Assembly (NCBI GenBank): GCA_947571115.1
Contig: CANOWW010000003.1
Span: forward strand, 17,293-81,292
Direction: 5' to 3'
Source of the DNA: an uncultured Clostridium sp.
Lineage (GTDB): Bacteria > Bacillota > Clostridia > TANB77 > CAG-508
Length of the DNA: 64,000 bases
Shown one piece after another: positions 18,014-26,120 of this stretch. The notes beneath the pieces were generated by a model. The model made no database searches. It was not told where the DNA came from and saw only the letters and a list, made by a program, of their open reading frames with translations. A program made the translations under genes and the position numbers. Positions within the stretch are counted from its first letter, which is position 1, and every line of letters starts with the position of its first letter.

Positions 18014-18202
18014 ATGAAATTAAAAAATAAAAACAAAGAAACAAAGCCAAATGCCCCCGAAAAAAATGAAAATGAAATCGAAATCGTCATTGGAGATGAC
18101 ACCAATTTGACTATCTCTGATGTCGGCGATTGTGTGAATGAATTGCGTCCTAAAAAGCAAGAAAAAAACAATTTAGTCATTCCCAAAAATAAAAAGAAAT
18201 AA
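18014..18202 (+). CDS. Small highly charged protein of unknown function, 62 aa
   Basis: The start is the ATG at 18014, 8 bases after AGGAG. It is one of few plus-strand genes. The protein begins and ends with Lys/Asn-rich stretches and has a central acidic hydrophobic segment ('EIEIVIGDDTNLTISD'). It has no signal peptide, membrane helix or recognised domain. It has its own promoter and a terminator immediately downstream, so it looks like a complete single-gene unit. Divergent placement beside the secretion operon makes a regulatory or accessory role possible, but nothing in the sequence proves this. Confidence 0.7.
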   Translation: MKLKNKNKETKPNAPEKNENEIEIVIGDDTNLTISDVGDCVNELRPKKQEKNNLVIPKNKKK

Positions 18203-18207
18203 TTTTT

Positions 18208-18237
18208 AAAGACGAGTTTTTTAGGCTCGTCTTTCTC
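18208..18237. terminator. Bidirectional rho-independent terminator
   Basis: AAAGACGAG and CTCGTCTTT form a 9-bp stem with a T-rich loop and T/A tails on both sides. It lies between the convergent 62-aa gene and purF, so it can end both transcripts. Confidence 0.85.
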
Positions 18238-19644
18238 TTAAAAAATTTTTTCAAATTTATCTTTATGCACTTCTCTAGGCACTTCAATCGGATACTCGTT
18301 GGTAAAACATCCCTCGCAAAAACTTTTCATATTAGAATTTTGCGCAATTTTTCTCAAATTTTCCAAACTCAAATATTCCAGTGAATCAACGCCTATCATT
18401 TGGCGAATTTCCTCCACCGTTTTATGTCTTGCAATCAAGCCATCCTCATTGGTTACATCTGTTCCAAAGTAACACATGCCAATAAATGGTGGAGCAGCAA
18501 TCCTCAAATGAATTTCCTTAACCCCTGCTCTTCGCAAAATTTTCACTAACCTTGTAATCGTATTGCCTCGCACAATGGAATCATCAATCAAAATGATTTT
18601 TTTGCCTTCAATGTTTTGTTTCAATGGATTTAATTTCAAAACAACTTGTTTTTTTCTCTCATTTTGCGAAGATTGTATAAACGTTCTGCCAATGTATTTA
18701 CTTTTCACAAAAGCCATGCCATACGGTATTTTAGAGGCTTTTGAATACCCAAGCGCAGCATCGAGCCCAGAATCTGGAACACCTGCTACAAAATCAGCAT
18801 CAACTGGCGCCTGCTCAAACAAATACTTTCCTGTTTCTTCTCTAAATTTATGTACACTATAACCGTCTATAATCGAATCTGGCCTTGAAAAATAAACATA
18901 TTCAAAAATACACAATCCATCTTTTTCAGTGGTCCTAAAATTGCGAGTTGTGACTTCATTATTGTAAATCGTAACCACCTCGCCTGGCTTGATGTCACGA
19001 ATAAATTCAGCACCTAAAATATCCAAAGAACAACTTTCGGAAGAGAAAATATAATCACCATCTAATTTTCCCACACACAATGGCCTAAAACCATAGGGGT
19101 CTCTGACTGCAATTAATTTTTGAGAACTCATAATCAACAACGAATAAGCACCTTTCAAATATTTCATGGCATTGAAAACTGCCTCTTCAATCGAATGCGC
19201 CTTTAGCCTTTCCCTTGCAATAATATATGCAATCACTTCTGTATCACTCGTGGAATTAAAAATAGCACCATTTTCCTCTAACTCATTTCTAAGTTCCTCT
19301 GTATTGGTCAAATTCCCGTTATGTGCAATGCACAAATTTCCCTTTTTATAACGTGTCACAATTGGCTGCGCATTTTCTTTTCTAGCACAACCAGTTGTAG
19401 AATAACGAACATGACCAATTCCTATTTTTCCTTTTGGCAAATCGCGAATAATCGAATTTGTAAACACATCAGAAACAAGTCCAACATCTTTATGACAAGT
19501 AATAATTCCTCCATTATTAATCGCCATTCCGCAACTTTCTTCCCCTCTGTGTTGCAAACTAGAAAGTCCGATACACATTGGAAATACTAAATCTTGTTCA
19601 TTTTTCATGGAATAAATTCCAAAAATTCCACATTCTTCCTTCAT
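18238..19644 (-). CDS. purF: Amidophosphoribosyltransferase (purine biosynthesis), 468 aa
   Basis: This enzyme catalyses the first committed step of purine synthesis: PRPP + glutamine to 5-phosphoribosylamine. The N-terminal Ntn-type glutamine amidotransferase domain begins 'MKEECGIFGI'; removal of the propeptide would expose the catalytic Cys5. The phosphoribosyltransferase domain has the PRPP loop 'ILIDDSIVRGNT' near residues 347-358. Cysteines at 'GMCYFGTD' and 'CEGCFTNEYP', plus one near the N-terminal domain, fit the B. subtilis-type enzyme with a [4Fe-4S] cluster. Length is normal. It stands alone here, without other pur genes, behind its own promoter. Confidence 0.97.
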   Translation of the reverse strand: MKEECGIFGIYSMKNEQDLVFPMCIGLSSLQHRGEESCGMAINNGGIITCHKDVGLVSDVFTNSIIRDLPKGKIGIGHVRYSTTGCARKENAQPIVTRYKKGNLCIAHNGNLTNTEELRNELEENGAIFNSTSDTEVIAYIIARERLKAHSIEEAVFNAMKYLKGAYSLLIMSSQKLIAVRDPYGFRPLCVGKLDGDYIFSSESCSLDILGAEFIRDIKPGEVVTIYNNEVTTRNFRTTEKDGLCIFEYVYFSRPDSIIDGYSVHKFREETGKYLFEQAPVDADFVAGVPDSGLDAALGYSKASKIPYGMAFVKSKYIGRTFIQSSQNERKKQVVLKLNPLKQNIEGKKIILIDDSIVRGNTITRLVKILRRAGVKEIHLRIAAPPFIGMCYFGTDVTNEDGLIARHKTVEEIRQMIGVDSLEYLSLENLRKIAQNSNMKSFCEGCFTNEYPIEVPREVHKDKFEKIF

Positions 19645-19712
19645 TCTTATTTCTCCAAAAATAGATTAGAAACTAAACTTCTGCTCATTCTTAAAGTCTA
19701 GTTCCTAATTTT

Positions 19713-19741
19713 ATTATACACGTTTTTATTGGTTTCGTCAA
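19713..19741 (-). promoter_or_regulatory. purF promoter with leader hairpin
   Basis: On the minus strand TTGACG, a 17-base spacer and TATAAT (19718-19713). The ~65-nt leader contains an inverted repeat (GGAACTAGACTT with AAGTTTAGTTTC, roughly 19705-19668) followed by a short T-rich run. This could be a weak attenuator. I recognise no purine riboswitch or clear PurBox. Confidence 0.7.
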
Positions 19742-19811
19742 TACAAATTTCGACTTTTTGAACTATTAAGAAATCCTTAGTAGTTCGATTCAATTCTTTA
19801 CAATATCAGAA

Positions 19812-19843
19812 AAAAGCGACTTGATATTAATAAAGTCGCTTTT
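19812..19843 (-). terminator. Rho-independent terminator
   Basis: AAAAGCGACTT and AAGTCGCTTTT make an 11-bp stem with a T-run on the minus strand, directly after the 69-aa gene. Confidence 0.9.
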
Positions 19844-19850
19844 AGAATAA

Positions 19851-20060
19851 TTAAAGAAAATTTGACTCAGAATAATATTCCTCTGCATCAACCAGCTGTT
19901 CTACATTTTTCTGTTGTTTTTTATCCCATACATAAACAAGAATTTTCCCTTTTCTGTCTTCTGCTTCTTCCTCTGGACTGCCGGCTGTTAAAACGCCTGT
20001 TTTCGGATAAAATGCATTTCTCCGCACCCCAGGTCTTAACTCGTCATCAACTAATCCCAT
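19851..20060 (-). CDS. Small acidic protein of unknown function, 69 aa, with an in-frame CGG
   Basis: The start is the ATG at 20060 behind GGAGA. The protein is soluble and acidic, with 'ELRPGVRRNAFYPKTG' near the N-terminus and a beta-like 'KILVYVWDKK' segment; no family is recognised. A terminator follows. It matters because codon 13 is CGG, the only in-frame CGG found in the window that does not sit at a needed frameshift. If CGG shifted +1 here, a 23-residue product ending '...GEMHFIRKQAF' would result. Either CGG can be read to some extent, or this gene gives a short product, or it is not a normal gene. Confidence 0.6.
   Translation of the reverse strand: MGLVDDELRPGVRRNAFYPKTGVLTAGSPEEEAEDRKGKILVYVWDKKQQKNVEQLVDAEEYYSESNFL
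20021..20024 (-). other. In-frame CGG-A that does not need a frameshift (exception)
   Basis: Context is GTG CGG AGA in the zero frame. The zero frame stays open for 57 more codons, while the +1 frame stops 12 codons later. This is the only counter-example to the CGG pattern found by hand. Confidence 0.6.
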
Positions 20061-20143
20061 ATTCTCTCCTTTCCAAAAATAGAATATACTACGCAACAAA
20101 TTAATTATAGCACACGCATTTTAATATGTAAAGTACATTTTAA

Positions 20144-20476
20144 CTATTTTACCATATCTTGCAAATATTTTTTCCCCTCTTCTTTTTCCAAAACTTTCAT
20201 ATTAAAAACTTCTTTTTCTAGTCTATGTAAAATTTTTAAAGTATCATCTGTGGATTCCATATCAACCACCACCAAATTGTGATAAAAATTTCGACTATAC
20301 GTTAACTCTCTAATATATTCTTCAATGCCATCTTCTGCATTTTTGACAGTCATCACAAATTTAATATTTTCTTCAATTTTTTTATATAGATTAAATTTTA
20401 CACAATCTTGTATGACGCTAAACAATCCATAAATACACAAAATCCAAATAATTAATTGCACCATAAAATTTAACAT
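20144..20476 (-). CDS. Membrane-anchored glycosyltransferase-2-like fragment, 110 aa
   Basis: It starts behind AAAGGAG (8-base spacing). One N-terminal transmembrane segment (about 5-23) is followed by a short alpha/beta domain. The segment 'NLVVVDMESTDDTLKILHRL' resembles the nucleotide-sugar-binding strand of GT-A family 2 glycosyltransferases (usually VDDGSTDDT), with Asp-Asp-Gly changed to Asp-Met-Glu. The protein ends where a real transferase would continue, so it is unlikely to be an active enzyme. It may be a degenerate or minimal GT-A fold with another role. Confidence 0.6.
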   Translation of the reverse strand: MLNFMVQLIIWILCIYGLFSVIQDCVKFNLYKKIEENIKFVMTVKNAEDGIEEYIRELTYSRNFYHNLVVVDMESTDDTLKILHRLEKEVFNMKVLEKEEGKKYLQDMVK

Positions 20477-20550
20477 AACATCATCTCCTTTGTATAGGTT
20501 ATGTTAATTTCACAGATTGGTTACAAAATTTTATGTATACAAAAAAGAAA

Positions 20551-20583
20551 CTGTACAAAAACCCCAATAAGTTTTTTATACAG
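20551..20583 (-). terminator. Terminator after rplQ (end of alpha operon)
   Basis: Imperfect inverted repeat CTGTATAAAAAAC / GTTTTTGTACAG followed by a T-rich run on the minus strand, 11 bases past the rplQ stop. Confidence 0.6.
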
Positions 20584-20593
20584 CCTTCTTCCT

Positions 20594-21103
20594 CTAAACT
20601 AATTTTAAAATAGCCATTTTGCTATTGTCACCTTTTCTAGGTTCCATTTTCAAAATTGTTGTATAGCCACCTTGTCTTTCTTCATATTTTGGAGCTATTT
20701 CATTAAACAATTTATCTAGCAAATCTACATCTTTTACTTTATTTACTTTTGTCATAATCTTTCTTCGTGCTGCTAATCTTGATGGCAAATCTTTTTGTCT
20801 TTTTTCTGTTTTTTCTTCTTTCACAACCTTCAAATATTCTTTGCCATTTTTGCTTGTTACCTTTTCAGTAACTTTTCTGCCGTTATTATCTAATTTTGCC
20901 TTCACAACTTTCATTTCAACTTCTTCATAGTTTTTATGCTCTTTCACAGCCAAAGCGATAATACTATCAACAATAGCTTTTAATTCTTTTGCTCTGCTTT
21001 CTGTTGTTATAATTTTTTCATTTTTGAAAAAATCAGTTGTTTGACATTTTAACATTGCCAATCTTTGATCTGTTGGTTTCCCTAGTTTTCTTGTACCTGC
21101 CAC
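20594..21103 (-). CDS. rplQ: 50S ribosomal protein L17 with internal insertion, 169 aa
   Basis: The N-terminus ('GTRKLGKPTDQRLAMLK') and the C-terminus ('GGYTTILKMEPRKGD') are typical L17. Bacterial L17 usually has 113-130 residues. Here about 45 extra Lys/Glu/Val-rich residues lie between about 60 and 107 ('VEMKVVKAKLDNNG...'), before the 'SRLAARRKI' helix. L17 sits near the exit-tunnel side of the 50S subunit, so the insertion is likely solvent exposed. It is the last gene of the operon after rpoA. Confidence 0.95.
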   Translation of the reverse strand: MAGTRKLGKPTDQRLAMLKCQTTDFFKNEKIITTESRAKELKAIVDSIIALAVKEHKNYEEVEMKVVKAKLDNNGRKVTEKVTSKNGKEYLKVVKEEKTEKRQKDLPSRLAARRKIMTKVNKVKDVDLLDKLFNEIAPKYEERQGGYTTILKMEPRKGDNSKMAILKLV

Positions 21104-21125
21104 TTTCTATCACCTTCCTCTATTA

Positions 21126-22073
21126 TTAATCTTCATCTGATTCAAATTGCAATCCCAAAGCATACAACTTATTTGTTACTTCATCCAATGATTTCTTTCC
21201 TAAATTTCTAACTTTCATCATATCGCCTTGTGTTTTCTTTGCTAAATCTTCAACTGTCATGATGCCCGCTCTTTTTAGGCAATTATACGATCTCACTGAA
21301 AGTTCCAATTCCTCAATTGGCATTTCTAGAACTTTCTCTTTTGTCGTTTCTTCTTTTTCAATCATGACTTGTGTATTTTTAGCTGTTTCAGACAAATCAA
21401 TAAACAATTCCAAATGGCCTGTCATTACTTTTGCTGCTAAACTCAATGCCTCATATGGTTTCAGACTGCCATCTGTCCAAACTTCTATTGTCAATTTGTC
21501 ATAATCTACCATTTGTCCAACTCTCGTATTCTCAACACTATAATTTACTTTTTTTACAGGAGTAAAGATGGAGTCAATTGGTAATACATCTATTGAATCA
21601 TTATCTTTTTTATTTTTCTCTGCTACATTATATCCTCTTCCACGGCTTACTGTCATTACCATATGAACGTCAGCCTCACTTGATGTCGTCGCTATATGTA
21701 ACTCAGGATTTAGTATTTCTACAGTTCCATCTGTCACAATATCTGCTGCAGTTATTTCGCCAGCGCCTTTATAATCAATTGTAATTGTTTTTTCATCATT
21801 GTCAAATACTTTCATTCTTACATTTTTTAAGTTAACTATTATCTCAGGAACATCTTCTACAACACCTTTGACTGTAGAAAATTCATGTACTACTCCGTTT
21901 ATTTTGACATTCGTTATCGCAGCTCCTGGTAATGATGATAACAAAATTCTTCTCAAAGAATTTCCTATTGTCATGCCATAGCCACGTTCTAATGGTTCAC
22001 ATATGAATTTTGCATAATTCCTCTTATCGTCTGCTTCTAAACATTCGATGTTTGGCTTTTCAAATTCAATCAT
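21126..22073 (-). CDS. rpoA: RNA polymerase alpha subunit, 315 aa
   Basis: Alpha NTD (about 1-230; '[20 protein letters not shown]', '[10 protein letters not shown]') directs dimerisation and binds beta and beta-prime. A flexible linker is followed by alpha CTD (about 250-315; '[15 protein letters not shown]', '[12 protein letters not shown]'), which binds UP elements and activators. Length is normal. It lies between rpsD and rplQ as in most Bacillota. Confidence 0.98.
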   Translation of the reverse strand: MIEFEKPNIECLEADDKRNYAKFICEPLERGYGMTIGNSLRRILLSSLPGAAITNVKINGVVHEFSTVKGVVEDVPEIIVNLKNVRMKVFDNDEKTITIDYKGAGEITAADIVTDGTVEILNPELHIATTSSEADVHMVMTVSRGRGYNVAEKNKKDNDSIDVLPIDSIFTPVKKVNYSVENTRVGQMVDYDKLTIEVWTDGSLKPYEALSLAAKVMTGHLELFIDLSETAKNTQVMIEKEETTKEKVLEMPIEELELSVRSYNCLKRAGIMTVEDLAKKTQGDMMKVRNLGKKSLDEVTNKLYALGLQFESDED

Positions 22074-22140
22074 TTTTACCTCCTAATGGTTTTCAAACCT
22101 ATAAATTTCTGCTTCTAGTACCATCCTAAGTTAAATATTA

Positions 22141-22767
22141 TTATTTAGAATATAACTCGACAATTAAGTGTTCTTCTACTGCCAAATCAATCTCATCACG
22201 ATTCACATAACGAATTACTTTAGCACTTAATTTTTCGCTATCTAATTCTAACCATTCTGGAATCGGTCTTGTAGCACCTTTTTGTGCATTTTCCTTAATA
22301 ATAGGATTGTCTTTTTTGGTTTCTCTCACACTTATCACATCACTTGGTTTTACCAAATAAGAAGCAATATTTACTTTTTTTCCATTGACTTCGATATTTC
22401 CATGTGTCACCAATTGTCTAGCTTGTGCTCTTGAAACTCCAAATCCTAATCGATAAACAACATTATCTAATCTGCTTTCTAAAATTTGTAATAAATTGCT
22501 ACCTGTGATACCTTTTTTATTAGATGCCATTTCAAAATATTTTCTAAATTGCTTTTCACCAACACCATAAAAATATCTTGTTTTTTGTTTTTCTCTTAAC
22601 TGAGTACCATATTCAGAAAGCTTTGACCTTTTTTGACCATGATCACCAGGTCCATAATTTCTTCTTGTTACACTACATTTATCTGAATAACATCTATCGC
22701 CTTTTAAGAACATCTTACATCCTTCTCTACGGCATATACGACATTGCTCTCCATTATATCTTGCCAT
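22141..22767 (-). CDS. rpsD: 30S ribosomal protein S4, 208 aa (zinc-type)
   Basis: S4 nucleates 16S rRNA assembly and, in many Bacillota, autoregulates. The N-terminus has '[12 protein letters not shown]' and a further Cys pair ('CYSDKC'), the zinc-binding C+ form. The S4 RNA-binding domain is at about 100-160 ('[20 protein letters not shown]'). It is in the alpha operon between rpsK and rpoA. Confidence 0.97.
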   Translation of the reverse strand: MARYNGEQCRICRREGCKMFLKGDRCYSDKCSVTRRNYGPGDHGQKRSKLSEYGTQLREKQKTRYFYGVGEKQFRKYFEMASNKKGITGSNLLQILESRLDNVVYRLGFGVSRAQARQLVTHGNIEVNGKKVNIASYLVKPSDVISVRETKKDNPIIKENAQKGATRPIPEWLELDSEKLSAKVIRYVNRDEIDLAVEEHLIVELYSK

Positions 22768-22824
22768 TGATTTTTTACACCTCTTTCTTAAATTCTCTAT
22801 TTTCTTTTAGGTTCGTAACCCCTC

Positions 22825-23226
22825 TTAAACTCTTCTTCTTTTTGGTGGTCTACAACCATTATGTGGAATTGGAGTAACATCTTTAATCATTGTGATTTCT
22901 AATCCAGCTGTTTGTAAAGCTCTGATTGCTGCTTCACGTCCAGCTCCTGGACCTTTCACATATACGTCAACTGTTTTCATTCCATGTTCCATTGCTGTTT
23001 TGGAAGCTACTTCAGCAGCTTGACCAGCAGCAAATGGTGTGCTTTTTCTAGAACCTTTAAATCCTAATCCACCAGCGCTTGCCCAAGATATAACATTGCC
23101 TTGTATATCTGTAATTGAAACAATTGTATTATTAAAACTTGAACGAATATGAGCTGAGCCTTTATCAATGTTTTTTCTTTCTCTTCTTCTAATTCCTGTT
23201 TTTTTTACGCTACTTGCTTTTGCCAT
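22825..23226 (-). CDS. rpsK: 30S ribosomal protein S11, 133 aa
   Basis: The family core '[20 protein letters not shown]', '[18 protein letters not shown]' and '[13 protein letters not shown]' and the basic end '[10 protein letters not shown]' are all present. S11 lines the mRNA platform of the 30S subunit. A 213-bp gap filled with small hairpins separates it from rpsM. Confidence 0.98.
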   Translation of the reverse strand: MAKASSVKKTGIRRRERKNIDKGSAHIRSSFNNTIVSITDIQGNVISWASAGGLGFKGSRKSTPFAAGQAAEVASKTAMEHGMKTVDVYVKGPGAGREAAIRALQTAGLEITMIKDVTPIPHNGCRPPKRRRV

Positions 23227-23244
23227 TTAAGCTTTTACCTCCTT

Positions 23245-23434
23245 AAAAATTTACTTCGTAAATTTTTACTGAAATTAATTTTATTAACTTCAAAAAAATT
23301 AACTTTAAAACATTTTTATTCTTAAATCTTCTCATCCAATAAAAGATACGAGTAAAATTTGTTTCACAAATTTTTTGTATTAACTTTTATATCTTATATA
23401 AAGAACTGCGAGTAAAATTTGCTTTGCAAATTTT
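23245..23434. repeat. Three small AT-rich hairpins between rpsK and rpsM
   Basis: Three palindromes share the plan AAATTT-NN-TTY-NN-AAATTT: 23245-23267, 23354-23374 and 23414-23434. The two bases flanking the TTY/TTT loop change in pairs (AC/GT, GT/AC, GC/GC) so the stem is kept. Two are preceded by CGAGT. The 213-bp gap holds no open reading frame. They may be transcribed mRNA stems or small repeated elements. Confidence 0.6.
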
Positions 23435-23439
23435 CCACG

Positions 23440-23805
23440 TTATTTTTTGCTCTTACTTACTAATTTTCTTGGTCCTTTTCTTGTACGAGCATTTGTTTTT
23501 GTTCTTTGACCTCTTACTGGCAATCCTCTTCTATGTCTAATTCCTCTATAACAACCAATTTCCATAAGTCTTTTAATATTCAAAGCTACTTCTCTTCTTA
23601 GGTCCCCTTCTACTTTGTAGTCTTCCATAGCTTTTCTTATTTTTGCTTCTTCTGCATCTGTTAAATCCTTTACTCTAGTATCTGGATTTACACCAGCTTC
23701 TTTTAGAATTTTTTGAGAACTAGACAAACCAATACCATAAATATAAGTTAGTCCTATTTCAATCCTTTTTTCTCTTGGTAAATCAACTCCTGCTATACGA
23801 GCCAT
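23440..23805 (-). CDS. rpsM: 30S ribosomal protein S13, 121 aa
   Basis: The sequence begins '[20 protein letters not shown]' and ends with a basic tail after '[20 protein letters not shown]'. Standard length. S13 sits in the 30S head and contacts the P-site tRNA and the 50S subunit. It follows rpmJ in the operon. Confidence 0.98.
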   Translation of the reverse strand: MARIAGVDLPREKRIEIGLTYIYGIGLSSSQKILKEAGVNPDTRVKDLTDAEEAKIRKAMEDYKVEGDLRREVALNIKRLMEIGCYRGIRHRRGLPVRGQRTKTNARTRKGPRKLVSKSKK

Positions 23806-23844
23806 AAATTTTTACACCTCCATGTTTTTTTATTGAAAAGCGTG

Positions 23845-23907
23845 AAAAATTTTGCTTTACAAAATTTTGCTCGCTGTTTATAATAAATTTTATTTGTGAA
23901 ATTTATT
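23845..23907. repeat. Two AT-rich hairpins between rpmJ and rpsM
   Basis: The palindromes 23845-23868 and 23882-23907 are of the same AAATTT type as those between rpsK and rpsM. The remaining bases of this gap (23806-23991) show nothing else. Confidence 0.5.
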
Positions 23908-23991
23908 ATAATATATATAAACACAAATATGAAATTAGATAAAATGCTAATTTTATCTAACAGCCGCTCCATATCTGTGTTAATACCAAAT

Positions 23992-24105
23992 TTAACCTTG
24001 TCTTTGCTTATGTTTTGGATTTTCGCAAATGACTCTAATTCTACCTTTTCTTTTGATTACTTTGCACTTTTCGCAAATTGGTTTTACTGATGGTCTTACT
24101 TTCAT
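23992..24105 (-). CDS. rpmJ: 50S ribosomal protein L36, 37 aa (zinc-type)
   Basis: Translated directly: it starts '[18 protein letters not shown]', continues through '[14 protein letters not shown]' and stops. C11, C14, C27 and His32 form the zinc site of the C+ form. The length of 37 is standard. It sits between infA and rpsM as in other Bacillota. Confidence 0.97.
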   Translation of the reverse strand: MKVRPSVKPICEKCKVIKRKGRIRVICENPKHKQRQG

Positions 24106-24165
24106 TTTCTATCCTTCCCTTCCTAATATTTATATAAATTGCAACTTGGTTGCATCTATTTTTTA

Positions 24166-24240
24166 TAATGAAGTTAACTTCGCCTTGCTACGTTAACAAA
24201 GTAATCCGTAACGCTCGTTCCTCGCGAACGGTTTACTTTA
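24166..24240. repeat. Structured intergenic element D1 at the end of infA
   Basis: About 75 bp nearly identical in plan to 28814-28890: TAATGAAGTTAACTTCGC..., CTACGTTAAC, then a stem (AAAGTAA/TTACTTT with CCGT/ACGG) that reaches into the infA stop codon. It contains several GTTAAC palindromes. Confidence 0.65.
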
Positions 24241-24456
24241 TTTAGCTCTCCATGTAATTCTACCTTTGGTCAAATCATATGGAGATAATTCTAATTTTAC
24301 TTTATCTCCTGGAAGAATTTTGATGTAGTTCATTCTTAATTTTCCAGAAATATGAGCCAATACCTGATGTCCATTTTCTAATTCTACTTTAAAATTCGTA
24401 TTTGGTAATGTCTCAACAACAATTCCTTCCACTTCAATTACATCTTCTTTAGACAA
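24238..24456 (-). CDS. infA: Translation initiation factor IF-1, 72 aa
   Basis: A single S1/OB-fold protein: '[20 protein letters not shown]', '[19 protein letters not shown]', '[13 protein letters not shown]'. IF-1 binds the 30S A site during initiation. Length and sequence are typical. Gene order map-infA-rpmJ-rpsM is the classical one. Its stop overlaps element D1. Confidence 0.98.
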   Translation of the reverse strand: MSKEDVIEVEGIVVETLPNTNFKVELENGHQVLAHISGKLRMNYIKILPGDKVKLELSPYDLTKGRITWRAK

Positions 24457-24537
24457 GTTTTTTCCCTCCTAAATCAGCCTTCTTACTGATTAATATCGCT
24501 AATTATACCAATTAAGCTTTTATAGTATATAACATTT

Positions 24538-25308
24538 TTAAACAATTGTCAATACTTTTGCTTCTTTTTCTGTAATTAAAATTGTATTTTCATAATGCGC
24601 AGCTAGGCTTCCATCTTCTGTTACAATTGTCCAGCCGTCTTCTAATTGCAAAATTTCAGAATTTCCAGCTATGACCATAGGCTCAACCGCTATGGTCATC
24701 CCTTTTTCCAAACGCATTCCTTTTCCTTTTTTGCCATAATTCGGAACGCCTGGTTCCTCGTGCATCTCTCTGCCAATCCCATGTCCTTGGAATTCTTTCA
24801 CAACCGAATATCCAAATTGTTTCACATAATCATTTACAGCAAACGAAATATCTCCTACACGATTTCCTTCTTTGGCAAATTTAATTCCCTCAAAAAATGC
24901 CTTCTTTGTAACTTTTATCAACTCTTTTGCCTCATCTGAAACATTTCCCACCAAATGGGTTCTGGCTGCATCCCCATGGAATCCATTTTTTAATACCACC
25001 AAATCAATGCTAACAATATCGCCATCTTGGATAATGGTATGCTTACTTGGAATTCCATGAATAACCTCATCATTGATAGATATACATAACGTAGACGGAA
25101 AATCCGGAATTCCCTTCACTCCACTTGGGTAACCTTTTTGTGCAGGAATTCCACCTTTCGACTTGATAAATTCTTCTGCCATTTTATCCAAATCATAAGT
25201 CGACATTCCTGCCTTAATATTTTGTTCTAGCATATCATGTGTCTGAGCTGTAATCTTGCATGCTTCCATCATTAACTTAATTTCTCTCTCTGATTTTATG
25301 CTAACCAA
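24538..25308 (-). CDS. map: Methionine aminopeptidase type I, 256 aa, TTG start
   Basis: It removes the initiator Met from nascent proteins. The start is TTG at 25308 ('MVSIKSEREI'), 8 bases after AAAGGAG; another TTG directly after the adk stop has no such site. The dimetal ligands of the pita-bread fold are visible: 'SIDLVVLKNGFHGDAARTH' (two Asp), 'QGHGIGREMHEEPGV' (His), 'MTIAVEPMV' (Glu) and the late 'EDGSLAAHYENT' (Glu). Length is normal. It lies between adk and infA. Confidence 0.95.
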   Translation of the reverse strand: MVSIKSEREIKLMMEACKITAQTHDMLEQNIKAGMSTYDLDKMAEEFIKSKGGIPAQKGYPSGVKGIPDFPSTLCISINDEVIHGIPSKHTIIQDGDIVSIDLVVLKNGFHGDAARTHLVGNVSDEAKELIKVTKKAFFEGIKFAKEGNRVGDISFAVNDYVKQFGYSVVKEFQGHGIGREMHEEPGVPNYGKKGKGMRLEKGMTIAVEPMVIAGNSEILQLEDGWTIVTEDGSLAAHYENTILITEKEAKVLTIV

Positions 25309-25347
25309 TTTAATAACTCCTTTTACATAAATAGCATTTTCAGCCAA

Positions 25348-26016
25348 TTAAAACTTCTTGATTTCTTTTAAAATGTCTTCCACTACGTCTTTTCCTAATC
25401 TGCCATTTTTTTCACTAATTTCCTCTGTGCGCAAAACACCTTTTTTACTGTAAAACTCTACTAATGGCAAGGTCTTTTCATCATAAATATCCAATCGATT
25501 TTGAATGGCTACTTGATCTGAATCATCGCCTCTTTGCACTAATTCTGCGCCACATTTATCACAAATTCCCTCTTTTTTAGGTGGATGCATTGTTACATTA
25601 TAGGTTGCCTTACAAGCCTGATTACTGCAAACTCTTCGGTTCAAAATTCGAGTGATAATCTCTTCTTTTGGGCTTGTCAAATTAATAACTAAATCCACTT
25701 GTTTTCCCTTTTCTTTTAAAATTTCTTCCAGTTTTTCGGCCTGTGCAAGATTGCGTGGAAATCCGTCCAAAATCGCACCTTCTTTTGCATCTGGCTCATT
25801 TAATCTATCGACTACCATTGGTACTGTAATCTCGTCTGGCACCAAATCACCTTTTGATATATATTGATTAACCTCTATTCCCAATGGGGTTCCTTCTTTT
25901 ATATTTTTGCGAAAAATGTCTCCAGTAGAAATTTGTGGCCAACCAAGATTTTCACTTAGCAAACCTGCAACAGTTCCTTTTCCTGTTCCTTGTGCTCCTA
26001 ACATCAAAATAACCAT
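25348..26016 (-). CDS. adk: Adenylate kinase (zinc-lid type), 222 aa
   Basis: The reaction is AMP + ATP to 2 ADP. P-loop 'MLGAQGTGKGTVAG' is at residues 5-18, and the AMP-binding 'STGDIFRKNI' follows. The lid (about 125-165) carries 'CSNQAC' and 'CDKC', the four-Cys zinc site of Gram-positive enzymes. Residue 9 of the P-loop is Gln where Pro is common (GxPGxGK), a mild variation. The length is a little above the usual 215-217. It is in the spc operon after secY. Confidence 0.97.
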   Translation of the reverse strand: MVILMLGAQGTGKGTVAGLLSENLGWPQISTGDIFRKNIKEGTPLGIEVNQYISKGDLVPDEITVPMVVDRLNEPDAKEGAILDGFPRNLAQAEKLEEILKEKGKQVDLVINLTSPKEEIITRILNRRVCSNQACKATYNVTMHPPKKEGICDKCGAELVQRGDDSDQVAIQNRLDIYDEKTLPLVEFYSKKGVLRTEEISEKNGRLGKDVVEDILKEIKKF

Positions 26017-26120
26017 AACAATACCTCCTTATTAAAATTATAAATAAACTATCTAAGTATATAGCTTATTTATAATTTTAAAGTATTTTGGGGTGAACTT
26101 TTTGTTCACCCATACATCAT

